Shown here: positions 8,289-16,637 of the stretch, piece after piece
Layout of the letters: the number at the start of each line of letters is the position of its first letter
Numbering within the stretch: the stretch's first letter is position 1
Origin: Gordonibacter urolithinfaciens
GTDB taxonomy: Bacteria > Actinomycetota > Coriobacteriia > Coriobacteriales > Eggerthellaceae
DNA length: 64,000 nt
NCBI RefSeq assembly: GCF_900199375.1
Contig: NZ_LT900217.1
Location: 1,736,001-1,800,000 of the forward strand
Direction: 5' to 3'
Translations under genes and position numbers: made by a program
Notes under the pieces: generated by a model
What the model saw: only the letters and a program-made list of their open reading frames with translations
What the model was told of the DNA's origin: nothing
Databases searched by the model: none

Positions 8289-8774
8289 CTACCGATCTGC
8301 GCGCTGCTTCACGATGAGCACGGGCACGGCGGCCTCGCGCAGCACGTGGCTGCTCACGCTGCCCAAGATGCCGCGCAGGGCGCCCAGGCCGCGCGAGCCC
8401 ATGACGATGAGGTCGCAGGCATGCTCGTCGGCGTAGGTCACGATCTGCTCGCCGGGCACCGTCTCGTCCAGAAGCTCGACCGTTATCTCGTTCATCAGGC
8501 CCTTCAACAGGCCGTCGATCTGTCGGTGAAGCGCCGCGTCCGCTTCGGCGAGCGCCTCGTCGTAGTGGGCGTGCAGCAGCACGGACGACAGCTCGTCGGT
8601 GGTGTTGCGGCCTTCCTTCTCCAGTTTCTCTATGACCAACTGCTCCGTGTCGACTATCTGCACGATGCGCAACGCGGCTCCCGGGTCCTCGCGGGCGTAG
8701 CGCACGGCCTCGGCCAGCGCGGCCCGCGCCGATTCCGATCCGTCGTAGGGAACCATGATGTTGTCGTAGAGCAT
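8289..8774 (-). CDS. Universal stress protein (UspA) family
   Basis: 161 residues starting MLYDNIMVPYDGSESARAAL behind a GAGAGGAG ribosome site. The Rossmann-like UspA fold is visible from the first strand and Asp (VPYDGS) through to the ATP-binding signature VMGSRGLGALRGILGSVSSH, with G-x2-G-x9-G-S spacing, and the last strand VPVLIVKQ. ATP binding is therefore likely. The insertion at residues 45-95 is rich in charged residues and longer than in minimal UspA. Role: general stress tolerance, unspecified. Confidence 0.92.
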   Translation of the reverse strand: MLYDNIMVPYDGSESARAALAEAVRYAREDPGAALRIVQIVDTEQLVIEKLEKEGRNTTDELSSVLLHAHYDEALAEADAALHRQIDGLLKGLMNEITVELLDETVPGEQIVTYADEHACDLIVMGSRGLGALRGILGSVSSHVLREAAVPVLIVKQRADR

Positions 8775-8839
8775 GGCCGCTCCTCTCGCCGGGCGCCCGT
8801 CGTGGGCGCGATCACGTTGGCTCCAGTATAGCAGGGCGG

Positions 8840-11800
8840 CTATCGCAGGTTCTCCCGCAGCCGTGCCGGGTTTTCCACGCGTTCGCGACGTCGCGCCGCA
8901 AGGCCCGATCCGCAAACGCAGGCGAGGGCCGAAAGGGCCGCGGCGCAGAGAACCGCTGTAGTTGCGGCGGCGTCGCCTGTGGGGGCGAGCTTTTGCGCGT
9001 CGCCGGGCTTGGGCGCGGGCAGGGGAGCAGGATCCGCCCCGCCCTTCACCGTGATGCGACCGGCGCCGTTCTCGTTCGCGTAGGCGGAGTCTGCGGCCAC
9101 CACGCCGCCCAGGTCGTTCTGGATGAACGAGATGAGCGCCTCGTAATCGAGTCCCTGTTCCGCCACCAGCACGTTCGCGTCCTCGAACATGGAGAACCCG
9201 TCGCCGCCGTCGCGCAGCAGGTAGGTGATGGACGCGACGGTGTACGTGGCGCCCAGGTCGATGGGCTGGCCGTTCACCCGCACGTTCTGCACGCGGCGCG
9301 GGCCGTCCGCGCCCGCGAAGGCGCCTTCGGCATCCAGCTTCACGGGCGAGGGGACGTCGGTGCGCACCTCGAAGGAGAGCCCCGAGGTTTGCAGGAAGGA
9401 GCCGCTCGGCTCGGGCAGGTTGCGCACGCCCATTTCCAGCGCGTCGACGATGGCCTGGCCCGTGGCCTCCACCATGCAGAGCGCGTTGGCGAACGGCAGC
9501 ACCGCGATGGCGTCGCCGTAGGTGACCTCGCCCGGCGCCACGTCCGAGCGGATGCCGCCGCCGTTCGCGAGCCCTATGTCGGCGCCGAGCTCGGCGCGGA
9601 ACGCGTCGGCCACGAGGTCGCCCAGGTTCGTCTCGCGCGTGCGAACGGCCCAAGTGAAGCCGTCGTCCTCGTATGCCCGCAGCTTCACCTCGGAACGGGC
9701 CACTACCGCATCGAGCGTTTTGCCCAGCTCGTCCTCGATGCCCTTGATGAAGGCGGCGGTTCCGGCGTCCTGCGTCACGGGCGGCTTCGCGAGCTCGGCC
9801 GAGATCGTGTCGGTGGCGGGGTCGATGACGATCTTCCCGCAGGTTTGCAGCTGCGTGCCGGTCTGTGCGAGCACCACCTCCTCGCCGTCCTCGTTCGCAA
9901 CGCGCCTCTCGTACTGCTCATGGGAATGGCCGTCGATCACGACGTCGATGCCGGAAGTGTTCGCGATCACCGTGCTTGCGCGCCACTGCGCGGCGACGCC
10001 CCTCTCGCCCAGGTGCGCGAGCGCCACCACGTAGTCGGCCCCGGCGGCGCGCGCGTCGTCGACGGTCTGCTGCACGCGGTCGTAGAGCTCCTGTCCCGTT
10101 TCATCCTGGCAGAATCCGTAGGCCAGGTTTCCGTCGGCGTCCTTGAAGTGGGCGGGATTCGATGCGGTGAGCGTCTCGGGCGTGGTGATGCCCACGTAGG
10201 CAACCTTCGTGGGGCCGTAGGCTTCCATCACATACGGAGCGAACTCGGTTTTGCCGGCTGACAGGTTGTCGAAGTTGCACGACGTGTACGCCGCGTTCGA
10301 CCGGTTGACGAGGTAGCGCAGCCGGTCCATGCCGTAGTCGAACTCGTGGTTTCCGGGCACGGCCACGTCGTAGCCCACCTGGTTCATGATGTCCACCAGA
10401 TACGACCCTTCGGAGAGCGTGCCAATGGGCTTGCCCTGCACGGCGTCGCCCGCGTCCACGAGCGCGACGTTGCCCGCACCGAACGCGGCCTCGGCCTCCT
10501 TCTTGATCGTCGAGAGGCCCGCGTAGCCGATGCTCGTGGCGTTGCCTTCCTTGTCGAAGGTCTCGTCCACGCCGCAGTGCACGTCGTTGGTGTGCAGGAT
10601 GGCGAAGGCGCGCTCGGGTGTCTGCACGGTGTAGGCCTTCAGCGTGGCGTTGTTGAACCAGAAATCATCGCTCGCGCCCTCTCCGCCCATGTCGTCAAGG
10701 GCGAGGTCGAACCAGTTGTCGATGCCGGTGGGCTCGTCGGTGTAGTAGCTCTGGCCGGGCGCGCACTCCGTTTTGGCGACTTCGTACGAGCCGTCGTCGC
10801 ACTCGGCGGATATCTGGTACGCCCCATCGGAAAAACGTATGGAGGACACGACCGAGAACGTGTCGCCGGGCTCCACCTCGAATGCCGCATCGCCCAGCTC
10901 GAAGGTGCGATACCCGGCGTAGTCCAGGGTCTGGAACGTGCTCCACATGAGCTCGCCGCTTGCGGGGTCGAGCCTTCCCGTCTCGGAGACGATGGTGGAG
11001 GGGTTCTTGTACACGGCCAGGTCGATCGTGCTGCCGGCCTCGTTCACGAGGGCGCTCACCGCGCTCACCGTTTCAAAGCCGCGCGCTTCGAACACGTTGG
11101 CGAACTGCATGGGCGTGCTGCTGTACCACCATCCGTCGCCCATGCCCGCGCCGTCGTACTGGTAGATGCCGTCGTAGACGTGCTCGGTGCTCTCGGCGGC
11201 ATACGTCGCATCCTCCGCCACGTAGGACGTGAAGTCGCACAAGGTGGTGTCGTAGTAGGAGAGGTAGAAGTAGCCTCCGTCGCCCCAGTCCTCGCCCCAG
11301 CTGTTCTTGACGATCCACGCGCCGTCGCCTTCGGGGGGATCTTGGGAGAGGATGAACGACGGATAGGAGGGGAAGGGGGCGTAGGACGTCGGGAACTTCT
11401 CCTTCTCGAAGGAGTCGTCCCAGCCGACGATGGCCACTTGATGGTTCGACACCTGCGCGGCCGTTTCGTACGGGTCGTACTCGTACGCGCAATAGTAGGC
11501 GCTCTCCTCGTGGTTCCAGTGGAGGCTCGACTCGTCTCCTTGGCCGGAGGAGCGGTACGCCGCATCCACGGCTCCGCGCTCCATGAGGGTGGCCTTGACG
11601 GCGTCTACGGCGGATGCGTCGCGCGTGTAGTCGTAGCGGTCATCGGCCTCGTTGTAGGCGAAGACGTTGACCTCCGGCAGGTAGTTCACGTTTTGGGCCC
11701 GCACGTCCGAGCGCGTGCGCAAGCCGTCGTCGACGCCTCCCATGCCTGCTTCTGCCTGATGCGGGGCGGCCGCCTCGTCGACGGCGCCGTACCCGCGCAT

Positions 11801-12334
11801 GAGCGTGGCCGCCGCCTTGTCCCGCGTGCCGCTCTGCGTATAGGCGTCGTTGCCGTTGCCGGTGACGAAGGAATCGCCGGCCGCCCACAGGCTTGCGTCG
11901 TCACTGTCGTCCGCGCCGTTGTACGCAAACCAGGCAAGATGGCGTTCGGAAAGGTCGACGTTGGCGGCCTTTCCCGTTTTGAGCAGGTTCGACTCAAGCG
12001 ACGACAACGTGCCGAACGCCCAGCAGTCGCTGTAGACTCCCTGGTCCTTCACGCTCGTGACGAGCGAGGCGCCGTTCACGTTGCGCAGGTCGAACCTCTC
12101 CGGCAGCGCGGCAAACGTCGCGACGCCCGCGTTCGGGTTGTATGTCGCGCCATCGAACGGAACGAACGCCGGCCCCCGCTCCGTCTGCACCACGGAGCCA
12201 GCAGGGTGCTTCGCGGATGCGGCGGGTTCCGCATGGGCTATGAGCGGCATGAGCGCACAGGCGAACGCGAGGGCAAGGGCCGCTCGCCCGATGCGGCCAA
12301 GGCGGGCGAGCAGGCTTTTCGGCGGCGTGATCAT
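8840..12334 (-). CDS. Secreted papain-like (C1) protease fused to 5'-nucleotidase, with sortase-like C-terminal anchor
   Basis: 1164 residues. The ATG lies 6 bases behind GGAAGGA; an in-frame ATG two codons earlier is possible. Order: signal peptide (about 1-30, ending near MPLIAHAEPA); C1 peptidase with catalytic Cys in DQGVYSDCWAFGTLSSLES (about 105), His in NHQVAIVGWDD (about 298) and Asn in IVKNSWGEDWGDGGY (about 343); a beta-rich lectin-like segment (about 380-560); a metallophosphoesterase with ILHTNDVHCG (about 579), VDAGDAVQG and VPGNHEFDYG; the 5'-nucleotidase C domain with NLGDLVADAFR and LANGGGIRSD; then LAPTGD (about 1115), a helix and an Arg-rich tail. Both active sites look intact. 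LAPTGD resembles an LPxTG sorting signal, suggesting wall attachment. Likely roles are protein or peptide degradation and nucleotide salvage at the surface. It lies 55 bp downstream of the PopT-like gene. Confidence 0.9.
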   Translation of the reverse strand: MITPPKSLLARLGRIGRAALALAFACALMPLIAHAEPAASAKHPAGSVVQTERGPAFVPFDGATYNPNAGVATFAALPERFDLRNVNGASLVTSVKDQGVYSDCWAFGTLSSLESNLLKTGKAANVDLSERHLAWFAYNGADDSDDASLWAAGDSFVTGNGNDAYTQSGTRDKAAATLMRGYGAVDEAAAPHQAEAGMGGVDDGLRTRSDVRAQNVNYLPEVNVFAYNEADDRYDYTRDASAVDAVKATLMERGAVDAAYRSSGQGDESSLHWNHEESAYYCAYEYDPYETAAQVSNHQVAIVGWDDSFEKEKFPTSYAPFPSYPSFILSQDPPEGDGAWIVKNSWGEDWGDGGYFYLSYYDTTLCDFTSYVAEDATYAAESTEHVYDGIYQYDGAGMGDGWWYSSTPMQFANVFEARGFETVSAVSALVNEAGSTIDLAVYKNPSTIVSETGRLDPASGELMWSTFQTLDYAGYRTFELGDAAFEVEPGDTFSVVSSIRFSDGAYQISAECDDGSYEVAKTECAPGQSYYTDEPTGIDNWFDLALDDMGGEGASDDFWFNNATLKAYTVQTPERAFAILHTNDVHCGVDETFDKEGNATSIGYAGLSTIKKEAEAAFGAGNVALVDAGDAVQGKPIGTLSEGSYLVDIMNQVGYDVAVPGNHEFDYGMDRLRYLVNRSNAAYTSCNFDNLSAGKTEFAPYVMEAYGPTKVAYVGITTPETLTASNPAHFKDADGNLAYGFCQDETGQELYDRVQQTVDDARAAGADYVVALAHLGERGVAAQWRASTVIANTSGIDVVIDGHSHEQYERRVANEDGEEVVLAQTGTQLQTCGKIVIDPATDTISAELAKPPVTQDAGTAAFIKGIEDELGKTLDAVVARSEVKLRAYEDDGFTWAVRTRETNLGDLVADAFRAELGADIGLANGGGIRSDVAPGEVTYGDAIAVLPFANALCMVEATGQAIVDALEMGVRNLPEPSGSFLQTSGLSFEVRTDVPSPVKLDAEGAFAGADGPRRVQNVRVNGQPIDLGATYTVASITYLLRDGGDGFSMFEDANVLVAEQGLDYEALISFIQNDLGGVVAADSAYANENGAGRITVKGGADPAPLPAPKPGDAQKLAPTGDAAATTAVLCAAALSALACVCGSGLAARRRERVENPARLRENLR

Positions 12335-12389
12335 GGGCATTCCTTCCCGAAGGGAGAGCGTTGCCCCTATCCTACACGGCAAACCCGCC

Positions 12390-13358
12390 TTAAGGAAGGT
12401 CGGGCTGGCGGTTCGGCTCGCATGCGGGCGACTTCGTTTCCGGCGCCGCGCCCGCGGCATCGGCCGGGTCCTCCAGCCGCCTTCGCATCAGTTGCAGCCC
12501 GCCCACCACCAGGCCGCCCGCCACGAAGTAGAGCGGGCTGAACGTCGCCAGCTCCATGGCCGGCTGCGGCACCGCCAGCGTGAGAGGGCCCTGTGCGATG
12601 GAATACAGCGAGCCCGCCATCATGCCGAGGACGGCGTACACGGTCTGCGAGCGGAACCGCTCCAGGCAGCGCCGGATGAGCCGCACGAACACCAGCACGC
12701 CGGTTGCAACGCCCGCGGCGAACACCACAAGTACGGGCAGGTACGCCATATCGAGGCTCATCACGGCGCGCACCGCCCCCATGACGGGAACGTACAGGCC
12801 GAATATCAGCAGCAGCGTGGAGCCGGAGATTCCCGGCAGCACCATGGCGGTGATGGCCACCATGGCCGCGAAGAACACGTAAACGGCGAGTCTCAGGTCA
12901 AGATGCTCTACCGCCACGCTCATGCCGCTGCCCGCCGTGGGGTTCAGCAGCGTGACGGCCACGACGAACGCCGCGCCCAGCACCGCGAACGCAAGATTGC
13001 GCGCACGTCCCTTCAGCACGCGCTTCTCCTCCAGCGCCACAATGGGGATGGCGAACACGATGAATCCCATGAACAGCGAGCTGACCTCGTAGATGTGCGA
13101 GTCGAAGAAGCTGGTCAGGGCCGCCGCCGACAGGCCGAACCCGACGATCCAGCCGAACGCAAGCTTCACCAGGAAGGAGAGCGCCGCGACCCTTGCCGGC
13201 CCCTTGCCGTGGAACAGGTCGTCCAGCGAGCCGATGAAGCGGTCGTAGAATCCCAGCAGGAATGCGATGGTGCCGCCCGACACGCCGGGCACGCTGTCGG
13301 CCAGCGCCATGCAGAATCCGCGGATGAAGTTGATGAGAAGCTCTTTCGCCTTGCGCAT
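12390..13358 (-). CDS. DUF368 (PopT-type) polyprenyl-phosphate transporter
   Basis: 322 residues with about nine membrane helices. The family signature is the repeated Pro-Gly-x-Ser motif: ALADSVPGVSGGTIAFLLGF at the N-terminus and AMVLPGISGSTLLLIFGLY in the middle, marking two inverted re-entrant repeats. DUF368 proteins (PopT) have been shown to recycle undecaprenyl phosphate across the membrane for wall synthesis. The C-terminus is a cytoplasmic Pro/Ala/Glu-rich tail. It is followed after 55 bp by the surface protease-nucleotidase gene, so the two may be co-transcribed. Confidence 0.92.
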   Translation of the reverse strand: MRKAKELLINFIRGFCMALADSVPGVSGGTIAFLLGFYDRFIGSLDDLFHGKGPARVAALSFLVKLAFGWIVGFGLSAAALTSFFDSHIYEVSSLFMGFIVFAIPIVALEEKRVLKGRARNLAFAVLGAAFVVAVTLLNPTAGSGMSVAVEHLDLRLAVYVFFAAMVAITAMVLPGISGSTLLLIFGLYVPVMGAVRAVMSLDMAYLPVLVVFAAGVATGVLVFVRLIRRCLERFRSQTVYAVLGMMAGSLYSIAQGPLTLAVPQPAMELATFSPLYFVAGGLVVGGLQLMRRRLEDPADAAGAAPETKSPACEPNRQPDLP

Positions 13359-13703
13359 GGGGGCCTTTCGCGCCGTGTCGTGGGCGCCGCGGCGTGGCGG
13401 CGCAACGCGATCGCTGCGTCTGGTGCAGGATAACGGGCGGAGGGCGAAAGACCGGGGGATTTTGCGAGAATCTTACAAAGGGAAGGGGGACGGGGCCGCA
13501 CTCGACACAAGCTGCCCACAACTTCGCCGGGCCGGCGCCTCCGGGCTTCGGGCGGGCTCGAGCCGATCGGGCACTTGACGCGGGCTTGCGGCAACGGCGC
13601 AGTCCGGCGGAGCAAGATGCGGAGTGGCGGTTCGGGTTGGGCAGTCCGGCTTTTACGCCTGCCTGACGGGACAGGTGGTGCGCAGGAGCGGGCGGGCTTG
13701 CGG
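13359..13703. other. Gap without a recognised gene
   Basis: 345 bp between two reverse-strand genes. No convincing gene on either strand. A near-repeat of about 20 bp (GCGGGCTTGCGGCaACGGCGC at about 13580 and GCGGGCTTGCGGCtACGGCGC at about 13693) is the only structure noticed. The promoter of the PopT-like gene should lie near 13360-13450. Confidence 0.5.
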
Positions 13704-14540
13704 CTACGGCGCCACGAGCTCGAAGCTCGTGCAGGCGTCGGGGCTGTCCAGGAGCGTGCGACCGCCTTTCACGAAGCGGAAGCGCGCAGGCACGGCAGGG
13801 CTCTCGCGGATCGGGCGCGCCATAGATCCTTGCGCGGGCGCCTGCAGACGGTGACCGCCCGCCTCCGGCAGCTCCACCCGCAGCGTCATGTCGCCTTGGC
13901 GCACCTCCACGGCCCTGTCGCTGGCCTCGCGGATGCGCACCCCGCGGTACGTGGCGAAGCGGTGCTCCACGCCCGCTATCCACACCACGCCGATGCAGCC
14001 GGTGAAGCGCAGGCCGGCGAGCGGGATCTCGGCCAGGGCGAGCATGACGGATGCCGCGCAGCCGAAGTCGGTGCTCTGTATCCAGGTGTAGCCGCGGGGA
14101 AAGCTGTGCCCGCGGTCGCCTTCCATGTAGCCTTTGGCATTCTCGAAGCGCAGCGTGCGGCCGTTCAGCTCCACCTCGCCATCCACGCGGTGGCGCATGC
14201 TGAACACCGTGTGCTTCGTCTCCAGGGGCAGGTAGGCGAACGGCCCCATGATGTCGGAGCGCAGCGGCGTGAGCTCGCGGTAGCGCAGGCGGCCGACCAG
14301 CTCCAGGTCGGGCGCCTGCACGTCCAGCATCATGCCGATGGGCGAGAACAGGCTGCGGCCCACGCGCATGCTGCGGGTTCCCGTTTGGCGGAAGTCCTCC
14401 AGTGGGAAGGGGAGGTAATGGGCGCCGTCCGCCGTGACCACTTGGATGAAGGCCTCGTCCTGGGCGCGGCCGGGTATGACGGCCAGGATGTCGCCGCCCT
14501 GCTGCTGCTTCATGTACCAGCCTTCGTAGTACGGTCTCAT
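13704..14540 (-). CDS. Tocopherol cyclase-like family protein
   Basis: 278 residues. The ATG at 14540 sits behind GAGGAG with good spacing; the upstream extension is unlike the family. The start MRPYYEGWYMKQQ matches the YYEGWYFK signature of the tocopherol cyclase-like family (lipocalin-like beta barrel). Further landmarks are FPLEDFRQTG, DIMGPFAYLP, YMEGDRGHSFPRGYTWIQS and FTGCIGVVWI. Plant and cyanobacterial members close the chromanol ring of tocopherol; bacterial members in non-photosynthetic anaerobes have no proven reaction, so only the family is claimed. Single gene, divergent from the hsmA promoter region. Confidence 0.82.
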   Translation of the reverse strand: MRPYYEGWYMKQQQGGDILAVIPGRAQDEAFIQVVTADGAHYLPFPLEDFRQTGTRSMRVGRSLFSPIGMMLDVQAPDLELVGRLRYRELTPLRSDIMGPFAYLPLETKHTVFSMRHRVDGEVELNGRTLRFENAKGYMEGDRGHSFPRGYTWIQSTDFGCAASVMLALAEIPLAGLRFTGCIGVVWIAGVEHRFATYRGVRIREASDRAVEVRQGDMTLRVELPEAGGHRLQAPAQGSMARPIRESPAVPARFRFVKGGRTLLDSPDACTSFELVAP

Positions 14541-14641
14541 GCGCGCTCCTCGCATCGGCATCGGTGAGCGACGATGATAGCATCGCCTCCGCCGCAGTCG
14601 CGAAGCCGTCAAGTCCCCGTTCGCGAAGCGATGACCGAATA

Positions 14642-14704
14642 GAATGCCGCGCTGGGCGAGCTCTGGGACGAACAGGCCGAGGAGCGGTTCTTCACGGTGC
14701 GCTA
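14642..14704 (+). pseudogene. Possible short C-terminal gene remnant
   Basis: Between an in-frame TAG and TAA the sequence reads NAALGELWDEQAEERFFTVR, protein-like in composition and unlike the surrounding spacer. Too short to identify. It may be the tail of a lost gene, conceivably a regulator beside hsmA, but that is speculation. Confidence 0.2.
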
Positions 14705-14803
14705 AAAACGCACAGGATTGTTGGGGGGGGGCGTGATCGAGGCTTCGAAGGAAGAGGTTGAGCGCGGTCGCCCAGACGGGGAGGCGTCGGACAGTGGCAA
14801 TAG

Positions 14804-14882
14804 TGAACAACGTTCACAAATACTTGCGCTTTCCGTTATCATGTCTATAATGAACGCCGTTCAGAAATATGAACAATGTTCA
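14804..14882. promoter_or_regulatory. Three copies of a TGAACnnnGTTCA operator
   Basis: TGAACAACGTTCA at 14804-14816, TGAACGCCGTTCA at 14851-14863 and TGAACAATGTTCA at 14870-14882. Each is a perfect 5-3-5 palindrome. The second overlaps the last base of the -10 box and the third sits just downstream of it, which is where a repressor would act. MarR- or TetR-type repressors bind such sites; a MarR-like protein (HsmR) controls hsmA in Clostridioides difficile. Confidence 0.8.
14824..14851 (+). promoter_or_regulatory. Promoter of hsmA
   Basis: TTGCGC (14824-14829) and a consensus TATAAT (14846-14851) with 16-bp spacing. The boxes are embedded among the three TGAACnnnGTTCA palindromes. Confidence 0.75.
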
Positions 14883-14904
14883 TTTTGGAGAAACGGAGCG
14901 TGCC

Positions 14905-15402
14905 ATGTCATTACAACTTATCTTGGCGACAACCACTATCAGCCTCGCCCTCGTGTTCTACACCATCGGTGTTTTCGACGAGCGCCGCCACTCGCTGACG
15001 AAGCGCAACCTCGTGCTGTTCTGGACGGGTTTCGTCTTCGACGCCACCGGCACTACCATCATGACGCTCATGGCCCAAAGCGGCGGAAACGCCGCGTTGG
15101 GAATGCACGCCGTCTCCGGCGTGCTGGCCATCGTGCTCATGGCGGCCCATGCCACCTGGGCTACCTTCACCTATCTGCGCGGCAGCGAGCGCGCAAAGCA
15201 GCGGTTCCACACGTTCAGCATCGTGGTCTGGCTGTTCTGGCTCATGCCCTACACGCTGGGCATTCTGCAGGGAGTGCCCGCTCTTCATCTGGCGAACTTG
15301 CAGGCAGGCATCGGCTCCCTCGCGGTCGTGTCCGTTGCCGCCGCGGTCATTGCCGTGAGCACGCTGCGTTCCCGCAAGCACCATCACGATCATCGGAGGT
15401 AG
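14905..15402 (+). CDS. hsmA: HsmA family (TIGR03987) membrane protein
   Basis: 165 residues, five predicted helices: LILATTTISLALVFYTIGVF, LVLFWTGFVFDATGTTIMTL, MHAVSGVLAIVLMAAHATWA, FSIVVWLFWLMPYTLGIL and GIGSLAVVSVAAAVIAVSTL. It ends in the His-rich tail RKHHHDHRR. The ATG at 14905 follows GGAG; an in-frame ATG at 14869 lies inside the operator and is unlikely. In C. difficile HsmA is a haem-binding membrane protein induced by haem that protects against oxidative damage; conserved His residues in the helices fit haem binding. The usual partner regulator is not adjacent here. Confidence 0.82.
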   Translation: MSLQLILATTTISLALVFYTIGVFDERRHSLTKRNLVLFWTGFVFDATGTTIMTLMAQSGGNAALGMHAVSGVLAIVLMAAHATWATFTYLRGSERAKQRFHTFSIVVWLFWLMPYTLGILQGVPALHLANLQAGIGSLAVVSVAAAVIAVSTLRSRKHHHDHRR

Positions 15403-15528
15403 CGCAGCTTGCACGCAGGCAGGTTACGGAAGGGGTGGCCCTCGCTGCGGGATACGCCGCAAGGAATGCCGGTGTGGTAAGGTGGGTCGCGGCGGCAGGT
15501 TCTGAGGTCGCCGCTTTCGACGAGCATG

Positions 15529-15564
15529 CTGCCGGCGGGCGAAAGCCGGCCGGCAGTCAATTTG
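15529..15564 (+). terminator. GAAA-tetraloop hairpin between hsmA and methyltransferase
   Basis: CTGCCGGCGGGC and GCCGGCCGGCAG form a 12-bp stem with one mismatch around a GAAA loop, followed by TCAATTTG. It lies 126 bp after the hsmA stop and 36 bp before the methyltransferase start, so it could end hsmA transcription or act as a leader hairpin. Confidence 0.5.
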
Positions 15565-15591
15565 TTCCCGGCGTGAGGAAAGGCGTTCAAC

Positions 15592-16353
15592 ATGGAGAGC
15601 AAGCAACCGTCCCCGATCGACCTTCTGGTGGAAGCGCACGCCGGGCTGGAGAGGCAGGGCCCCGGCTGCGCTAAGGAGACAGGTAGGGCTCTCGCCTTCC
15701 TCGGCGATCTCGACCTTATTGCGAACGCGGCTGACTTGGGCTGCGGAACCGGGGCCCAGACGCTGCTGCTCGCGCAGCACCTGAAGGGATCGGTTGTCGG
15801 CCTGGACTTGTTTCCAGCCTTCGTCGACGTCCTGAATGGGCAGGCACGCGAGCAAGGCGTTGCCCACCGGGTGCGGGGCGTCGTCGGCTCGATGGATGAC
15901 CTGCCATTCCAGAGGGAGTCGCTTGACCTGATCTGGTCGGAAGGTGCTATCGACAACATAGGTTTCGAGAGGGGTCTGGCGTATTGGCACGGCTTCCTCA
16001 AACAGGGAGGTTATGTCGCGGTTACCTGCCCCTCCTGGCTCACGGACGAGCATCCTGCCGTCATCGAGCGGTTCTGGGCCGATGCCGGAAGTAGGTTGGA
16101 TTCGGTGGCCTACAACATCGAGGCGCTCCAGCGATGCGGCTACCAGTTCGTCGCCGCGTTCGCCCTGTCGGAGACGTGCTGGACGGACGAGTACTTCACC
16201 CCGCGCGAGGCGGCGCTCGAAGGCCTGCTGCGGAAATACCCCGGCAACGAGATCGTGGAGGCCTTCGTCGCCGACAACCGCCACGAGGTCGAGCTCTACC
16301 TGGAGTACAAGCAACACTACGGCTACGTGTTCTATCTCGGCAGAAAGAGGTAA
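15592..16353 (+). CDS. Class I SAM-dependent methyltransferase
   Basis: 253 residues behind AGGAAAGG. The SAM-binding motif I is LIANAADLGCGTGAQTLLLA (about 42-61), followed by the acidic end of strand beta2 (VVGLDLFPAF) and motif SMDDLPFQRESLDLIWSEGA (about 101-120). The closest general type is the ubiE/COQ5-like small-molecule methyltransferase group. The C-terminal ELYLEYKQHYGYVFYLGRK resembles stand-alone methyltransferases of unknown substrate. A 9-bp inverted repeat (16363-16371 and 16381-16389) follows the stop. Confidence 0.88.
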   Translation: MESKQPSPIDLLVEAHAGLERQGPGCAKETGRALAFLGDLDLIANAADLGCGTGAQTLLLAQHLKGSVVGLDLFPAFVDVLNGQAREQGVAHRVRGVVGSMDDLPFQRESLDLIWSEGAIDNIGFERGLAYWHGFLKQGGYVAVTCPSWLTDEHPAVIERFWADAGSRLDSVAYNIEALQRCGYQFVAAFALSETCWTDEYFTPREAALEGLLRKYPGNEIVEAFVADNRHEVELYLEYKQHYGYVFYLGRKR

Positions 16354-16362
16354 CGGGATAAT

Positions 16363-16389
16363 GATCCGGCGGGCCATGCTCGCCGGATC
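16363..16389. terminator. Hairpin after methyltransferase gene
   Basis: GATCCGGCG and CGCCGGATC form a perfect 9-bp stem with a 9-nt loop, 9 bp after the stop. There is no T-run, so terminator function is inferred. Confidence 0.45.
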
Positions 16390-16391
16390 GG

Positions 16392-16637
16392 CTACTTCGA
16401 CTTAGCGCGTTCCTGCCATCTTTCCGGGTCTCTATAGCCCAAAGCGCCGGGCGACATATCGAGACCTCGGCAATGCGACACAGCAAGTCGAATCCCACGT
16501 TGACGCGTCCCGCCTCGATACCGCTCACAAGTACGACCGAGCTTTGCCGACTATGTCGGCAAAGCGTTCTTGGGTGATGTTCTCGGCTTCGCATTTTCTT
16601 ATTCGCGACCCGAGAAGTTCTTTTCGAGATTGAGCAT
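16392..16637 (-). pseudogene. XRE-family regulator broken by two frameshifts
   Basis: Read in three successive frames, the reverse strand restores a normal small HTH-XRE protein. Frame one gives MDAQSRKELLGSRIRKCEAE, then NITQERFADIVGKARSYL. After two extra bases (TTGTGAGC where TTGAGC is expected) comes VSGIEAGRVNVGFDLLCRIA. After one missing base comes GLDMSPGALGYRDPERWQER with a stop. Conserved helix-turn-helix positions (Q-E-R-F-A, S-Y-L, G-I-E-x-G) are all present. No single frame can make the protein, so it is a pseudogene unless the reads are wrong. It belongs to the element relic to its right. Confidence 0.75.
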
